Positions 25,659 through 34,272 of a stretch of DNA of 64,000 nucleotides are shown here, piece after piece. The DNA comes from Pseudomonadota bacterium (lineage in GTDB: Bacteria > Pseudomonadota > Gammaproteobacteria > CALCKW01): NCBI GenBank assembly GCA_039196715.1, contig JBCCUP010000014.1, forward strand, positions 1 through 64,000. Reading direction: 5' to 3'. Position 1 is the stretch's first letter, and every line of letters begins with the position of its first letter. Both the position numbers and the translations under genes were made by a program. The notes under the pieces were generated by a model. The model worked only from the letters and a program-made list of their open reading frames with translations, was not told the origin of the DNA and made no database searches.

Positions 25659-26423
25659 ATGGCCGGCACCTCCATTGACCTCAACGCCGACCTCGGCGAA
25701 GGCTATGGGCCGTGGCCGCTGACCGACGACGCCGGTTTGATGTCGGTGATCAGCAGCGCCAACATGGCCTGCGGTTTTCACGCCGGCGACGCAAACCACA
25801 TGGCGTCGGTGTGCGCGCTCGCGGTCGAGCACGGCGTCTCGCTGGGCGCCCACCCCGGCTACGACGACAAACCGTATTTCGGCCGCCGGCCGTTGAGCCT
25901 GCCGCTGGCCGATATCACCCGCATGGTGGCCTACCAGATCGGCGCGGCGCAGGCGATGGCGGCGCTGGCCGGGACCCGCATTCGCTATGTCAAGGTGCAC
26001 GGCGCTCTCTCGAACCAGTCGGCCGAGAACCCCGCGCTGGCTGCCGCGCTGGCCGACGCCATCGCTGGCGTGGACCGCGAGCTCGTGTGGTTGGTCATCA
26101 GTGGCAGCGCCCACATTGACGCCGCCGAGAAGCAGTCGCTGAGCTACCGCCAGGAGGCGTTCATCGACCGCGCCTACGCCGCCAACGGGCAACTCGCGCC
26201 CCGGAGCCAAGCCGGCAGCGTGCACACGGATGTCGATGTGATGCTGCGCCAGGTCGAGCAGATCGTGACCGCCGGCACGGTGACAACCATCGACGGCGAG
26301 ACCCTGCCGCTCGCCGCCGACAGCCTGTGCCTGCACGGCGACGGGGTGCACGCATTGGAAACCGCGCAGCGGGTGCGCGCCCACATCGAGCAGCTCGGGG
26401 TGGCGGTCGCACCCTTCTGTTAG
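25659..26423 (+). CDS. pxpA: 5-oxoprolinase subunit A (LamB/YcsF)
   Basis: A 254-residue LamB/YcsF protein. With PxpB and PxpC it forms an ATP-dependent 5-oxoprolinase that opens pyroglutamate to glutamate. The family hallmarks are LNADLGEGYGPW near the N-terminus, ANMACGFHAGDAN, GAHPGYDD and YVKVHGAL. Length matches E. coli PxpA (about 244). It is separated from pxpB by an unusually long 321-base gap, although pxpB and pxpC overlap as normal. Confidence 0.92.
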   Translation: MAGTSIDLNADLGEGYGPWPLTDDAGLMSVISSANMACGFHAGDANHMASVCALAVEHGVSLGAHPGYDDKPYFGRRPLSLPLADITRMVAYQIGAAQAMAALAGTRIRYVKVHGALSNQSAENPALAAALADAIAGVDRELVWLVISGSAHIDAAEKQSLSYRQEAFIDRAYAANGQLAPRSQAGSVHTDVDVMLRQVEQIVTAGTVTTIDGETLPLAADSLCLHGDGVHALETAQRVRAHIEQLGVAVAPFC

Positions 26424-26744
26424 CGGCCTCTGCGCGCAACGTGCAATCCCGAGCGTCGCTGCCCGGCGAGCCCGCGCTGCAACCGCCTGAATGCCCGCGC
26501 CGGCGCGCAGCGGAGTCGGGCACCGGCGGACTTATGCACCGCGCCGTGGTGGACCGTCGAACGGGATTTGTATGTGGTGCGCGGAGTTCGGCAAAATGCC
26601 CCCCAGTCCGTTGCGACGCAGGGCGCGCTGCCGTTCGCCGAGACCATGCTTGCCTCGACGCTCGCCTTGATCGCTCTGTGTCGCTCGCACAGTGGTTGCC
26701 TGGCGTCCTCGGCGGGCACTGACCACCAAGCGATGACCTGTGCA
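26424..26744. other. Unexplained gap between pxpA and pxpB
   Basis: No recognisable gene was found. The pxpB frame is open through the second half of the segment, but its translation (for example VERDLYVVRGVRQNAPQ) has no Kip/Pxp homology and uses fewer GC-ending codons than the neighbours. The opposite strand also has open but unconvincing frames. It may be the scar of a decayed insertion or carry an independent promoter for pxpBC. Confidence 0.4.
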
Positions 26745-27485
26745 ATGACCCCTCCCACCTCACTGGACGCCCGACCGGACTGGCGAGCCGTGCCCCTCGG
26801 CGACGGGGCATTGCACATCGAATTCGGCCGCACCGCCAAACCGGCGTTTCAGCACCGAGCACGCGCCTTGTCGCGCGCGCTCGGCGAGGCCGACCTGCCC
26901 GGCCTGCTCGACCACTTGCCGAGCTACGCAGCGGTGTTGGTGCGCTACGACCCTGACCGCCTGGCGCACGGTGACCTGCTCGCCGCCGTGGCGGAACTGA
27001 TCAGCCGTGCCGACACCGGCACGACCGCGGGCACGGCCTGGCGCGTACCCGTCTGCTACGACCCTGCCGTCGCCGAGGACATCGGCGAGGCGGCAGACGT
27101 CCTCGGCATCAGTGTCGACGCGCTCGTGCGCGCCCACACAGGCACCCGCTTCGAGATTGCACTCTACGGTTTCGCCCCGGGGTGGGCCTACCTCGCCGGC
27201 TGCCCCGACAGCCTGAACCTGCCGCGGCGTGAGAAACCGCGCCCACCGACGCCGGACGACGCGGTGATGATCGCCGGGGGTCAGGCCATGATCACCGCCC
27301 GCGCGATGCCCACCGGCTGGTATGTCATCGGTCGCATCGCGCAGCCGACACTGCAGCTCGAGGCAGACCCACCGGTGTGTTTCGACGTCGGCGACAGCGT
27401 GCAATTCGACGCCGTGGGCCTCGATGACTGGCGCGCGCTCTACGCCCGCGCTTGCGCCGGTGAACGTGTGGCGACCCCGCTGTGA
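26745..27485 (+). CDS. pxpB: 5-oxoprolinase subunit B (KipI/allophanate hydrolase subunit 1 family)
   Basis: A 246-residue cyclophilin-like-fold subunit of the PxpABC oxoprolinase. Diagnostic stretches are the early PLGDGALHIEF, the central ALYGFAPGWAYLAG and the late AGGQAMITARAMPTGWYVIGR. Another ATG lies 12 bases upstream of the chosen one. The end overlaps the GTG start of pxpC by four bases, implying coupled translation. The related KipI protein of Bacillus inhibits a sensor kinase, but the context here favours the enzymatic role. Confidence 0.9.
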   Translation: MTPPTSLDARPDWRAVPLGDGALHIEFGRTAKPAFQHRARALSRALGEADLPGLLDHLPSYAAVLVRYDPDRLAHGDLLAAVAELISRADTGTTAGTAWRVPVCYDPAVAEDIGEAADVLGISVDALVRAHTGTRFEIALYGFAPGWAYLAGCPDSLNLPRREKPRPPTPDDAVMIAGGQAMITARAMPTGWYVIGRIAQPTLQLEADPPVCFDVGDSVQFDAVGLDDWRALYARACAGERVATPL

Positions 27486-28474
27486 GCCTGCACATCGTCC
27501 AGGCCGGGCCGCTCACGACGCTGCAGGACCTCGGGCGGACCGGCTATCTGCGCTACGGCATCAACCAGGCCGGTGTCATGGACGCGGTCGCCGCCGCCGC
27601 TGTCTGGCGCCTGCTCGGCCACGCACCGGGCGAGACGCCCCTGATCGAAATACCACTCGGCGGACTGAGCGTGTCGGTCGACAACCCGACCACCGTCGCG
27701 GTAACCAGCCCCGGCTTCCGCGTCAGCCTGGACGGTGAGGCTTGCGGTGCGAGCGCCAGGCTCACACTGCAGCCCAATCAGGTACTTGATATCAAGCCCG
27801 GCCCCAACGGCCGCTTCGCGTATTTCGGCGCACACGCCGACTGGTCCGTGGCACCCGTGCTCGGCGCCTACGCCACACACCTGCGCTCCGGTGTGGGGCC
27901 ACATGGGCCGCTGAGCGCCGGCGATCGATTCGAACTGCGCCCCCACGCGCCACTGGCCGAACGCCGCTCACTGCCCCCGCTGGACCACGGTGCACCGGAG
28001 CTGCGCGTGCTGCCGGGGCCACAGCTGGATTACTTTCCCGACGAGGCGGTGGCACGGTTCTACAGCCAGACCTGGACTGTCGGGCCGGCCAGTGACCGCA
28101 TGGCGACCTCGCTGGTCGGCGACGCACTCACCCACCGTGGCAGCCACGACATCCTCTCCGACGGCATCGCGTTTGGCGCTGTCCAGGTGCCCGGCAGCGG
28201 TCAGCCCTTTGTGCTCATGGCTGACCGCGGCACCACCGGAGGCTACCCGAAGATCGCCACCGTGATCAGCGTCGACCTGCCGCGGGTCGCGCAGGCCCGG
28301 ACCGGCGACACGCTGCGCTTCGTCCCGTGCTCCCTGGACGAGGCTGCGCACCTGCGCACAGCGCAGGCCGCCGCACTCGCGGATTGGCTTCGCACACCGG
28401 GCGCGCTCGACGGGACGCGCCTGCTCTCTGCAAACCTCATCAGCGGCGTGGTGTCTGCCACCCGGACGCCGTGA
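27482..28474 (+). CDS. pxpC: 5-oxoprolinase subunit C (biotin-dependent carboxylase-like, allophanate hydrolase subunit 2 family)
   Basis: A 330-residue subunit forming the catalytic complex with PxpB. The conserved N-terminus LTTLQDLGRTGY and the MDAVAAAAVWRLLGH segment are typical, as is the late GGYPKIATVISVDLPRVAQ. The GTG start is fixed by the four-base overlap with pxpB. It closes the pxp operon, converging on the VOC gene ten bases further on. Confidence 0.92.
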   Translation: MSLHIVQAGPLTTLQDLGRTGYLRYGINQAGVMDAVAAAAVWRLLGHAPGETPLIEIPLGGLSVSVDNPTTVAVTSPGFRVSLDGEACGASARLTLQPNQVLDIKPGPNGRFAYFGAHADWSVAPVLGAYATHLRSGVGPHGPLSAGDRFELRPHAPLAERRSLPPLDHGAPELRVLPGPQLDYFPDEAVARFYSQTWTVGPASDRMATSLVGDALTHRGSHDILSDGIAFGAVQVPGSGQPFVLMADRGTTGGYPKIATVISVDLPRVAQARTGDTLRFVPCSLDEAAHLRTAQAAALADWLRTPGALDGTRLLSANLISGVVSATRTP

Positions 28475-28484
28475 CAGCGCACGC

Positions 28485-28868
28485 TCAGACGTAGCTCACG
28501 ACCTCCACCTCGAGGCCATTGGGCAGTTTGAAGTAGAACCGCCGCCCGGGCTCGTAGTCGGCATGGCTGTGCGGCTCGAGCCCGGCCGCGACTACCCGCG
28601 CTTCGACGGTGTCCAGCGCCTCCACCGTCACGCTGACGTGGTTTAACCCACGGGCCGTGTTGTACGAATCCACCGCATCCGCTGCGTCCCCTGCCGGCGT
28701 GTACAGCGCGATGTAGCTCGACGGGCCACCCACGTGCATCGAGAAGCCGCTGTAGATCGAGTCGCCCTGCCACCGGACCTGCCAGTCGAACAGCTCACAC
28801 AGGAGGGATGCCGTGCTCTCGATGTCCGGCACGGTCACGTTCAGGTGTTCGAGTACGGCAGGTTGCAT
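28485..28868 (-). CDS. VOC (glyoxalase/dioxygenase fold) family protein under a SoxR-type promoter
   Basis: A 127-residue single-domain-pair VOC protein. Metal-ligand candidates are His8 in LEHLNVTV, the second-module His in GLNHVSVTVE and the terminal Glu in LEVEVV. The family includes glyoxalases, antibiotic-binding proteins and extradiol dioxygenases, so the reaction is open. An AGGAG sequence precedes the ATG. The promoter upstream has the 19-base spacer and dyad expected of SoxR targets, so induction by redox-cycling agents or nitric oxide is likely. The gene diverges from the soxR homologue. Confidence 0.82.
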   Translation of the reverse strand: MQPAVLEHLNVTVPDIESTASLLCELFDWQVRWQGDSIYSGFSMHVGGPSSYIALYTPAGDAADAVDSYNTARGLNHVSVTVEALDTVEARVVAAGLEPHSHADYEPGRRFYFKLPNGLEVEVVSYV

Positions 28869-28897
28869 GTCGGTGCTCCTTGAGTCAGTGTGGCGAC

Positions 28898-28928
28898 AGT
28901 CTACGATCTAAAGTCAACTTGAGATCAA
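28898..28928 (-). promoter_or_regulatory. SoxR-type promoter and operator for the VOC gene
   Basis: On the minus strand TTGATC (28928-28923) and TAGACT (28903-28898) are separated by 19 bases, the overlong spacer diagnostic of MerR-family activated promoters. The spacer region contains the dyad GATCTAAAGTC/AACTTGAGATC (28905-28926), with 9 of 11 paired positions. It closely resembles the known enterobacterial SoxR box (CCTCAAGTTAACTTGAGG). It lies just upstream of the soxR start codon, so SoxR may also control its own synthesis. Confidence 0.82.
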
Positions 28929-28935
28929 GCCCCGC

Positions 28936-29382
28936 ATGAAAGAACCGCATCTGGCCATTGGCCAGCTCGCCAAACGCAGCGGCGTCGCGGTCTCCGCGAT
29001 TCGGTACTACGCCGACGCCGGCCTGCTCCAGGCCCGCCGCAGCACCGGCGGCACGCGCCTGTTCCCGCGCTCCAACCTGCGGCGGCTGGGGTTCATCCGC
29101 ATCACGCAACAACTGGGCTACAGCCTGGAGACCATCGGGGCTCTGCTGCGCCACCTGCCAGACGAACGCACGCCGACACAGGCTGACTGGCGGCGGCTGG
29201 CGCAGCGCATACGGCATGATCTCGACGCCCGCATCGCCACGCTGGAACGCACCCGCGACGCGCTCGACGGCTGCATTGGCTGTGGCTGCCTCTCGCTGAA
29301 ACGCTGCCACCTCTACAACCCTGACGACCGGGCGGCGAGCGGCGGCGCGGGTCCGCGGTACGTGCTGCCCGATGACGGCTGA
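28936..29382 (+). CDS. soxR: Redox-sensitive MerR-family regulator SoxR
   Basis: A 148-residue MerR-type activator. The N-terminal helix-turn-helix (AIGQLAKRSGVAVSAIRYYADAGLL, written in parts at residues 7-20 and 21-31) is followed by a dimerisation helix. The C-terminal cluster has Cys113, Cys116, Cys118 and Cys124, the exact CX2CXCX5C spacing that binds the [2Fe-2S] sensor in SoxR. It is divergent from the VOC gene across a matching operator. No soxS-like gene is nearby, consistent with the direct-regulation type of SoxR known outside enterobacteria. Confidence 0.93.
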   Translation: MKEPHLAIGQLAKRSGVAVSAIRYYADAGLLQARRSTGGTRLFPRSNLRRLGFIRITQQLGYSLETIGALLRHLPDERTPTQADWRRLAQRIRHDLDARIATLERTRDALDGCIGCGCLSLKRCHLYNPDDRAASGGAGPRYVLPDDG

Positions 29383-29577
29383 AGCGACGCGCCGATACAC
29401 CGCACGCCGTCGTCATGACGTGCGGGCGCGCACGGTACAGCCTTGAAAAAAGGCGCTACAATGCGCGGTTTGCGCCGTCCGGCGCCTGCTGACGGCACAG
29501 CCCGTGCAGTCTGCCGGTAGCGGCGTGTGCGGGTCGACCCGCCGCCCCCTAGCGACACGTTTCAAGTTGAGGACCTC

Positions 29578-30498
29578 ATGAGCACCCTGATTTTTGGCCA
29601 CAAGTCACCGGACACCGATTCCACCGGGTCGCCGATCGTGTGGAGCTGGTACCTCAACGAAGTCAAGGGGATCGCCGCCGAGCCGCGGCTGCTCGGTGAA
29701 CCGAACACCGAGGCCGCATTCGTGCTCAAGCGCTGGGGCTTCGAGCAACCCGAGATCATTGACGACATCGACACCGACGCCGACTGCGTCATCGTCGACA
29801 CCAACAACCCGGCCGAATTGCCGGCCAACATCAACAACGCCAACGTCACGGCGATCATCGACCACCACAAGCTGGTCGGCGGACTCGAAACCCGCGGTCC
29901 GATCGACATCACGGTGCGGCCGCTGGCTTGCACCGCAACGATCATGATCGATCTGATGGGCGACGACGCCGCGCGCATGCCCGACCCGATCAAGGGCGCG
30001 GCCCTGTCGTGCATCCTCTCCGACACGCTCGCGTTTCGCAGCCCGACCACCACCGACCACGACATCGCCGTCAGCCGACAACTGGCCGACGACCTCGGCG
30101 TCGACATCACGGCCTACAGCGACGAGATGTTCGCGGCCAAATCGGACGTCTCGCGCTTCTCGGACGCCGAGCTCCTGCGCATGGACTCGAAGGAATACAG
30201 CGTGGGCGGCACCGCGTTCCGCGTCTCCGTGCTCGAGACCACCTCACCCGACACGGTCCTCACGCGCAAGGCGAGCCTGATGCAGAGCATGGCAACGGTC
30301 GCGGCCGAGGACGGTGCGGACCAGGTGCTGTTGTTCGTGATCGACATCCTCAAGGAAGAAGCCACCCTGCTGGTGCCCAACGACACCGTCAAGGCGGTGG
30401 CCGAGAAATCCTTCAACGCGAGCGTCGACGGCGACACCGTGGTCCTGCCCGGCATCATGAGCCGCAAGAAGCAGATCATCCCGAGCCTGAGCGTCTGA
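29578..30498 (+). CDS. ppaC: Manganese-dependent inorganic pyrophosphatase (family II)
   Basis: A 306-residue DHH-family enzyme hydrolysing pyrophosphate to phosphate in the cytosol. The metal-binding motifs are GHKSPDTDS (His8, Asp12, Asp14), VDTNN around Asp74, and the family-defining DHH at 95-97. The C-terminal substrate-binding segment SRKKQIIP is intact. Length matches family II enzymes. The ATG was chosen over an upstream in-frame ATG because homology begins at MSTLIFGHKSP. The 195-base upstream gap contains a TACAAT-like -10 at 29457-29462 without a good -35. Confidence 0.94.
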   Translation: MSTLIFGHKSPDTDSTGSPIVWSWYLNEVKGIAAEPRLLGEPNTEAAFVLKRWGFEQPEIIDDIDTDADCVIVDTNNPAELPANINNANVTAIIDHHKLVGGLETRGPIDITVRPLACTATIMIDLMGDDAARMPDPIKGAALSCILSDTLAFRSPTTTDHDIAVSRQLADDLGVDITAYSDEMFAAKSDVSRFSDAELLRMDSKEYSVGGTAFRVSVLETTSPDTVLTRKASLMQSMATVAAEDGADQVLLFVIDILKEEATLLVPNDTVKAVAEKSFNASVDGDTVVLPGIMSRKKQIIPSLSV

Positions 30499-30524
30499 GC
30501 CGACGCGCACGCTGAGTGCGCGGC

Positions 30525-31445
30525 ATGGCATCGCACGACTTGTCGGCCTCGCGCACCGCGGCGTGCGTGCTGACGGCGATGTTCATCCTCGGCATCGCCG
30601 ACAACCTGATCCGCCTGATCGCGGCCGACATCGGCCTGCACCAATTCCACCTCCTGCGCTCGCTGCTGGCCGGCTGCGGTCTGCTTGCGTTCGCACGCTG
30701 GCGTGGGCTGCCGCTCGGGTGGCAACGCGGCGCGCCAGTCGTGTGGCGCGGCGTGCTGGTCGGCCTCGCGATGTACCTCTATTTCGCGTCACTCGCCTTC
30801 CTGCCGATCGGCACCGTGGTCGCGGGCCTCTTCACCGCACCGGTCTTTGTCGTCCTGATCAGCAGACTCGGGTTCAAGCACCCCCTCCGGCGCCGCCACG
30901 TGGTCGCTGTCGCACTCGGCTTCGCCGGCATGGCCTGCATCACGCTGCCTGGCGGTGGTGAGGCCAGTGCCATTCTGACCCTGCCGGTGCTGGCCGGCTT
31001 CTTCTACGCCTGCGCCAATGTCATTGCCCGGGAGTACTGCCCTGACGAATCCACCGTGGTGCTCTCGATTGCGGTATTCACCGCGCTCGGCGCCCTTGGG
31101 GCCGTGGCGTTGGTGGGGATCGCCGTCCTGTCACCGGCGTTGCCGGCATCGGCGCCAGCGTTCGTGACGCTCGGTTGGCAACCACTGACTCTGCAGGCAG
31201 CCGGGCTGACTGCCTTCCATGCCCTGTGTGCCAGTCTTGCAATCGGTCTCCTGACCTTCGCTTACCAGCACGGGCTGCCCACGCGCGTCGCGGTCCTCGA
31301 GTACACCCTGCTGGTGTTCGCCTCCGCCTTTGCCTGGTTGTTCTGGCGCGAGTGGCCGAGCGCACTCGCCGTGACGGGCATGGCACTCATCGCCCTGTCG
31401 GGTTGGCTGATTTCCCGCCCGGGCCAGACGCCGCAACGCGGTTGA
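30525..31445 (+). CDS. EamA/DMT-family transporter
   Basis: A 306-residue protein with about ten transmembrane helices in two EamA repeats; examples are LVGLAMYLYFASLAFLPIGT and VLEYTLLVFASAFAWLFW. It follows ppaC by 26 bases on the same strand and may be co-transcribed. An in-frame GTG nine bases upstream is an alternative start. Such proteins commonly export amino acids, nucleosides or other metabolites; the substrate here cannot be read from sequence. Confidence 0.85.
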   Translation: MASHDLSASRTAACVLTAMFILGIADNLIRLIAADIGLHQFHLLRSLLAGCGLLAFARWRGLPLGWQRGAPVVWRGVLVGLAMYLYFASLAFLPIGTVVAGLFTAPVFVVLISRLGFKHPLRRRHVVAVALGFAGMACITLPGGGEASAILTLPVLAGFFYACANVIAREYCPDESTVVLSIAVFTALGALGAVALVGIAVLSPALPASAPAFVTLGWQPLTLQAAGLTAFHALCASLAIGLLTFAYQHGLPTRVAVLEYTLLVFASAFAWLFWREWPSALAVTGMALIALSGWLISRPGQTPQRG

Positions 31446-31471
31446 GTCGGGCCGACGCGCTGTGTGCAGCT

Positions 31472-32785
31472 TCAGGTCGGCGGTGCGGGCCAGGCGGACA
31501 CCACGTTGTCGACGTGCGCCTCGGTGTCGAGCGCTGATGCCACCAACGACACAGCCGCACGCACCTGGTCGTTACGCGACCGACCGGCGTCGAGCGCCGC
31601 CTGCAGCGTGGACCGGGCCGGGTCGGCGACCCCGACACCCTGCGCGATGTCGGCCGCGCTTTGTGCAACCCAGGCAGCCAGTGCCCGGTAGCACGCCGGG
31701 CTTGGCAGGCCCCGCGCAGCGCGCTCAAGCAGCACCGGTGCCACACGGACACCGAGCTTGATACTGCTGTCGACGGCGATCTGCGCCAGCGCGTGGCGCA
31801 ACGCCGGGTTCGCGTAGCGTGTTTTCAATGCACTGCAGTAGGCCACCACCCCGTCGGCCGCAGTCCCCACGAGGGTGTCAACGGCCTCGGCCATCAGGTC
31901 GTCGACTGCGGCCTCGACCACCGGGTCGGCGATGGCTTCGTGGACGTACGTGTGTCCTCGCCAGCGGCCAAGGTGCGCCATCAGCGTGTGCGTGCCGTTC
32001 AGCAACCGCAGTTTGCGCTGCTCGAACGGCGCCACGTCGTCGACCCACTGCACCCCGACGGCGCCCCAGTCGGGCACCGTGCCAACGGTGCGGCGCTCGA
32101 TGACCCACTCACTGAAGCGCTCGGTTTCCACCGCCGCCCGACTCGGGCCCGAGGCCTGCGCCTCGCACTCCGCCTCGAGCGCCGGAGTGGTCGCTGGCGT
32201 GATGCGGTCCACCATGCTGTCCGGAAACGCCGCGATCGAAGCCAACGGCACCTCGATGCCGGCGAGCGCACAGAAGCGGGCCACAGCCCGCTGCAGTTTC
32301 CGCCCGTTGCCGGGCAGGTTGTCACAGCTGAACACGGTGATCGCCGGGGCTCGCTGCGCCACCCGACGCGCCAGCCCGCGTGCGAGGTACCCGACCAGCG
32401 TGCGAGGTGACGCGTTCTGCAGGTCGTGCTGCACGTCCGGGTGCTGTGTGTCGAGCTCGCCCTCGGCGTCGAGGGTGTAGCCTTTCTCGGTCACCGTGAT
32501 GGTGACGCAGGCGGTGTCCACAGCTGCGACGGCGTCGAGCACCGCCTCCGGGGACTCCGGCGCGACCAGCACACCGCGCAACACACCGAGGGTCTCGTAG
32601 TGGGCACCACGGTGGTCCTTGATCGCGAGTGTGTAACGCCAGCCCTGCGCGGCGAGCGCATCGCGCACCGACGCCGAGCGCAACGACACCCCGAGAATCG
32701 ACCACGTTCCGGGCGCGTGGGCGGTGTACCAGGCCTGGTGCGCACGGTGAAAGTTGCCAAGCCCGAGGTGCAGCACCGTGGTCAC
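31472..32785 (-). CDS. uxuB: Mannitol dehydrogenase-family fructuronate reductase
   Basis: A 437-residue NAD-dependent polyol-specific long-chain dehydrogenase. The N-terminal HLGLGNFHRAHQA is the cofactor-binding motif. VTEKGYTLD contains a family Lys, and KLRLLNGTHTLMAHLG carries the substrate-site Asn and His. In the uxaC-uxuA setting the expected reaction is interconversion of fructuronate and mannonate. The GTG start overlaps the upstream uxaC stop by four bases. Mannitol or arabinitol 2-dehydrogenase is a less likely alternative; the protein is shorter than E. coli UxuB (486). Confidence 0.85.
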   Translation of the reverse strand: MTTVLHLGLGNFHRAHQAWYTAHAPGTWSILGVSLRSASVRDALAAQGWRYTLAIKDHRGAHYETLGVLRGVLVAPESPEAVLDAVAAVDTACVTITVTEKGYTLDAEGELDTQHPDVQHDLQNASPRTLVGYLARGLARRVAQRAPAITVFSCDNLPGNGRKLQRAVARFCALAGIEVPLASIAAFPDSMVDRITPATTPALEAECEAQASGPSRAAVETERFSEWVIERRTVGTVPDWGAVGVQWVDDVAPFEQRKLRLLNGTHTLMAHLGRWRGHTYVHEAIADPVVEAAVDDLMAEAVDTLVGTAADGVVAYCSALKTRYANPALRHALAQIAVDSSIKLGVRVAPVLLERAARGLPSPACYRALAAWVAQSAADIAQGVGVADPARSTLQAALDAGRSRNDQVRAAVSLVASALDTEAHVDNVVSAWPAPPT

Positions 32786-34191
32786 GCGGCGCGCTCCGCG
32801 TCGATTGCCTGCATCACCGGGCCCAGGCAGTAGGCGTCCACCGCCAGGTCCACTGACAGCCGACGTGCCAGCACCTCGGCGTCCGTGCGGCCAAAGTGGC
32901 CGCGCGCCACTTGCCCGGCGAGGTGGTTCGCGACGCAACGGCGCCACAGGTCATGCCGTGCCGGGATGGAGAGAAAGGCCCGCGTGTCGTCGTTGAAGCC
33001 GGCGAGGTTGCCGTACCCGGCGGTCTCGACGACCTGATCGAAAAACCGCGCGATGCCGTTCGGGCTGTCGTGGAACCACCACGGCGGTCCGAGGCGAAGC
33101 GCGGGCCAGTGCCCAGCCATCGGCGCGAGTTCCCGAGCATAGGCTGACTCGTCAAGGCTGAACGCGATCAAGCGCATCGACGGGTCGTTGCCAACCACGT
33201 TGAGCAGCGCGTCCAGGCCGCCGACCCAGTCGGCACGGTGCGGAATGTCCGCGCCCATGTCGGGCCCGTAAGCCTCAGCGAGTGCGCGGTTGGTCGAGCG
33301 GGTGGCGCCGACGTGCAGCTGCATGACCAGGCCATCGTCGCGCGACATCAGGGCGAGTTCGACCAGCATGTGGCCGTACAGCTCACGCCGCTGTGCAACC
33401 GAAGCCTGCCCGGCACGCACCCGACTGAACAGCCGATTCGCCTGTTCCTCGGCCAGCCACTGTGTGTGCAAGTGCGGCACGTCGTGGTCGGTCGCGGTCG
33501 CGCCGTGGGCCAGGAAGTGGGCACGCCGCGCCCGCAGCGCATCGCACCAGCTGCGGATGTCGATGATGGCGAGGTCAGTCAGCGATTCGAGGGCAGCGAG
33601 GTCGGTATCGAAACGGGGGTGTTCGGGGTTGACCACCGAGTCCGGCCGGAAGGTCGGCACCATGCGCCAGCCCCGTGTCTCGGCGGCGACGCGCGCGTGG
33701 GCCGCCAAGTCGTCGAGCGCACCGTCGGTGGTGGCCAGCACGCGCACGTCCATCTGCTCGATCAGGGCCCGCGGTCGCAACGCGGGGGTCTGCAACGCGG
33801 CGTCGATCCGGTCGTAGACCGTGTCCGCTGTCTCGTCGTTCAGGGCACCGTCGTAGCCAAATTGTGTTCGCAGTGTGTGACCGATCCAGAGCCCGCTCGG
33901 GGTGCCGAGAAAGTGGTGCCAATGACTGGCAAAGCGCCGAAACACGGTGCGCGGGTCACTCTCGGCGCCAGGACCGATGCCGAGTGCACCGAGCGACACA
34001 CCGTGGCTGTAGAGCAGCCGGAACACGTAGTGATCCGGCGTCACCAGCAGTGCCGCCGGGTCACTGAAGGGGGAATCTCCGGCAAACCAGTGCGGGTCAC
34101 AGTGCCCGTGAGGCGACACGATGGGCAAGTCGGCCACGGTTTCGTACAACGCGGTCGCGCCGGTGTCGAGCGCCAAGACAGGGGTCGCCAT
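32782..34191 (-). CDS. uxaC: Glucuronate/uronate isomerase
   Basis: A 469-residue TIM-barrel metal enzyme converting glucuronate to fructuronate and galacturonate to tagaturonate. The conserved PIVSPHGHCDPHWFA segment near the N-terminus carries metal-binding His residues. MQLHVGATRS and GFNDDTRAFLSIPARHDLWRR near the C-terminus are typical. Length equals E. coli UxaC (470). It is translationally coupled to uxuB and divergent from uxuA across 81 bases, a shared control region for hexuronate catabolism. Confidence 0.94.
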   Translation of the reverse strand: MATPVLALDTGATALYETVADLPIVSPHGHCDPHWFAGDSPFSDPAALLVTPDHYVFRLLYSHGVSLGALGIGPGAESDPRTVFRRFASHWHHFLGTPSGLWIGHTLRTQFGYDGALNDETADTVYDRIDAALQTPALRPRALIEQMDVRVLATTDGALDDLAAHARVAAETRGWRMVPTFRPDSVVNPEHPRFDTDLAALESLTDLAIIDIRSWCDALRARRAHFLAHGATATDHDVPHLHTQWLAEEQANRLFSRVRAGQASVAQRRELYGHMLVELALMSRDDGLVMQLHVGATRSTNRALAEAYGPDMGADIPHRADWVGGLDALLNVVGNDPSMRLIAFSLDESAYARELAPMAGHWPALRLGPPWWFHDSPNGIARFFDQVVETAGYGNLAGFNDDTRAFLSIPARHDLWRRCVANHLAGQVARGHFGRTDAEVLARRLSVDLAVDAYCLGPVMQAIDAERAA

Positions 34192-34272
34192 TGCATTATC
34201 CTGGTGTTGCCAGAGCGGCAAACGGGCCGCTAGCATAGCAGTTCCCAGATGCACGAATTCAGTGAGGCCCCG

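Noticed and set aside
26568-26744. N-terminal extension of PxpB in the same open frame
   Set aside because: The extra residues have no resemblance to PxpB/KipI N-termini and their codon use differs; the family domain begins right after the chosen ATG.
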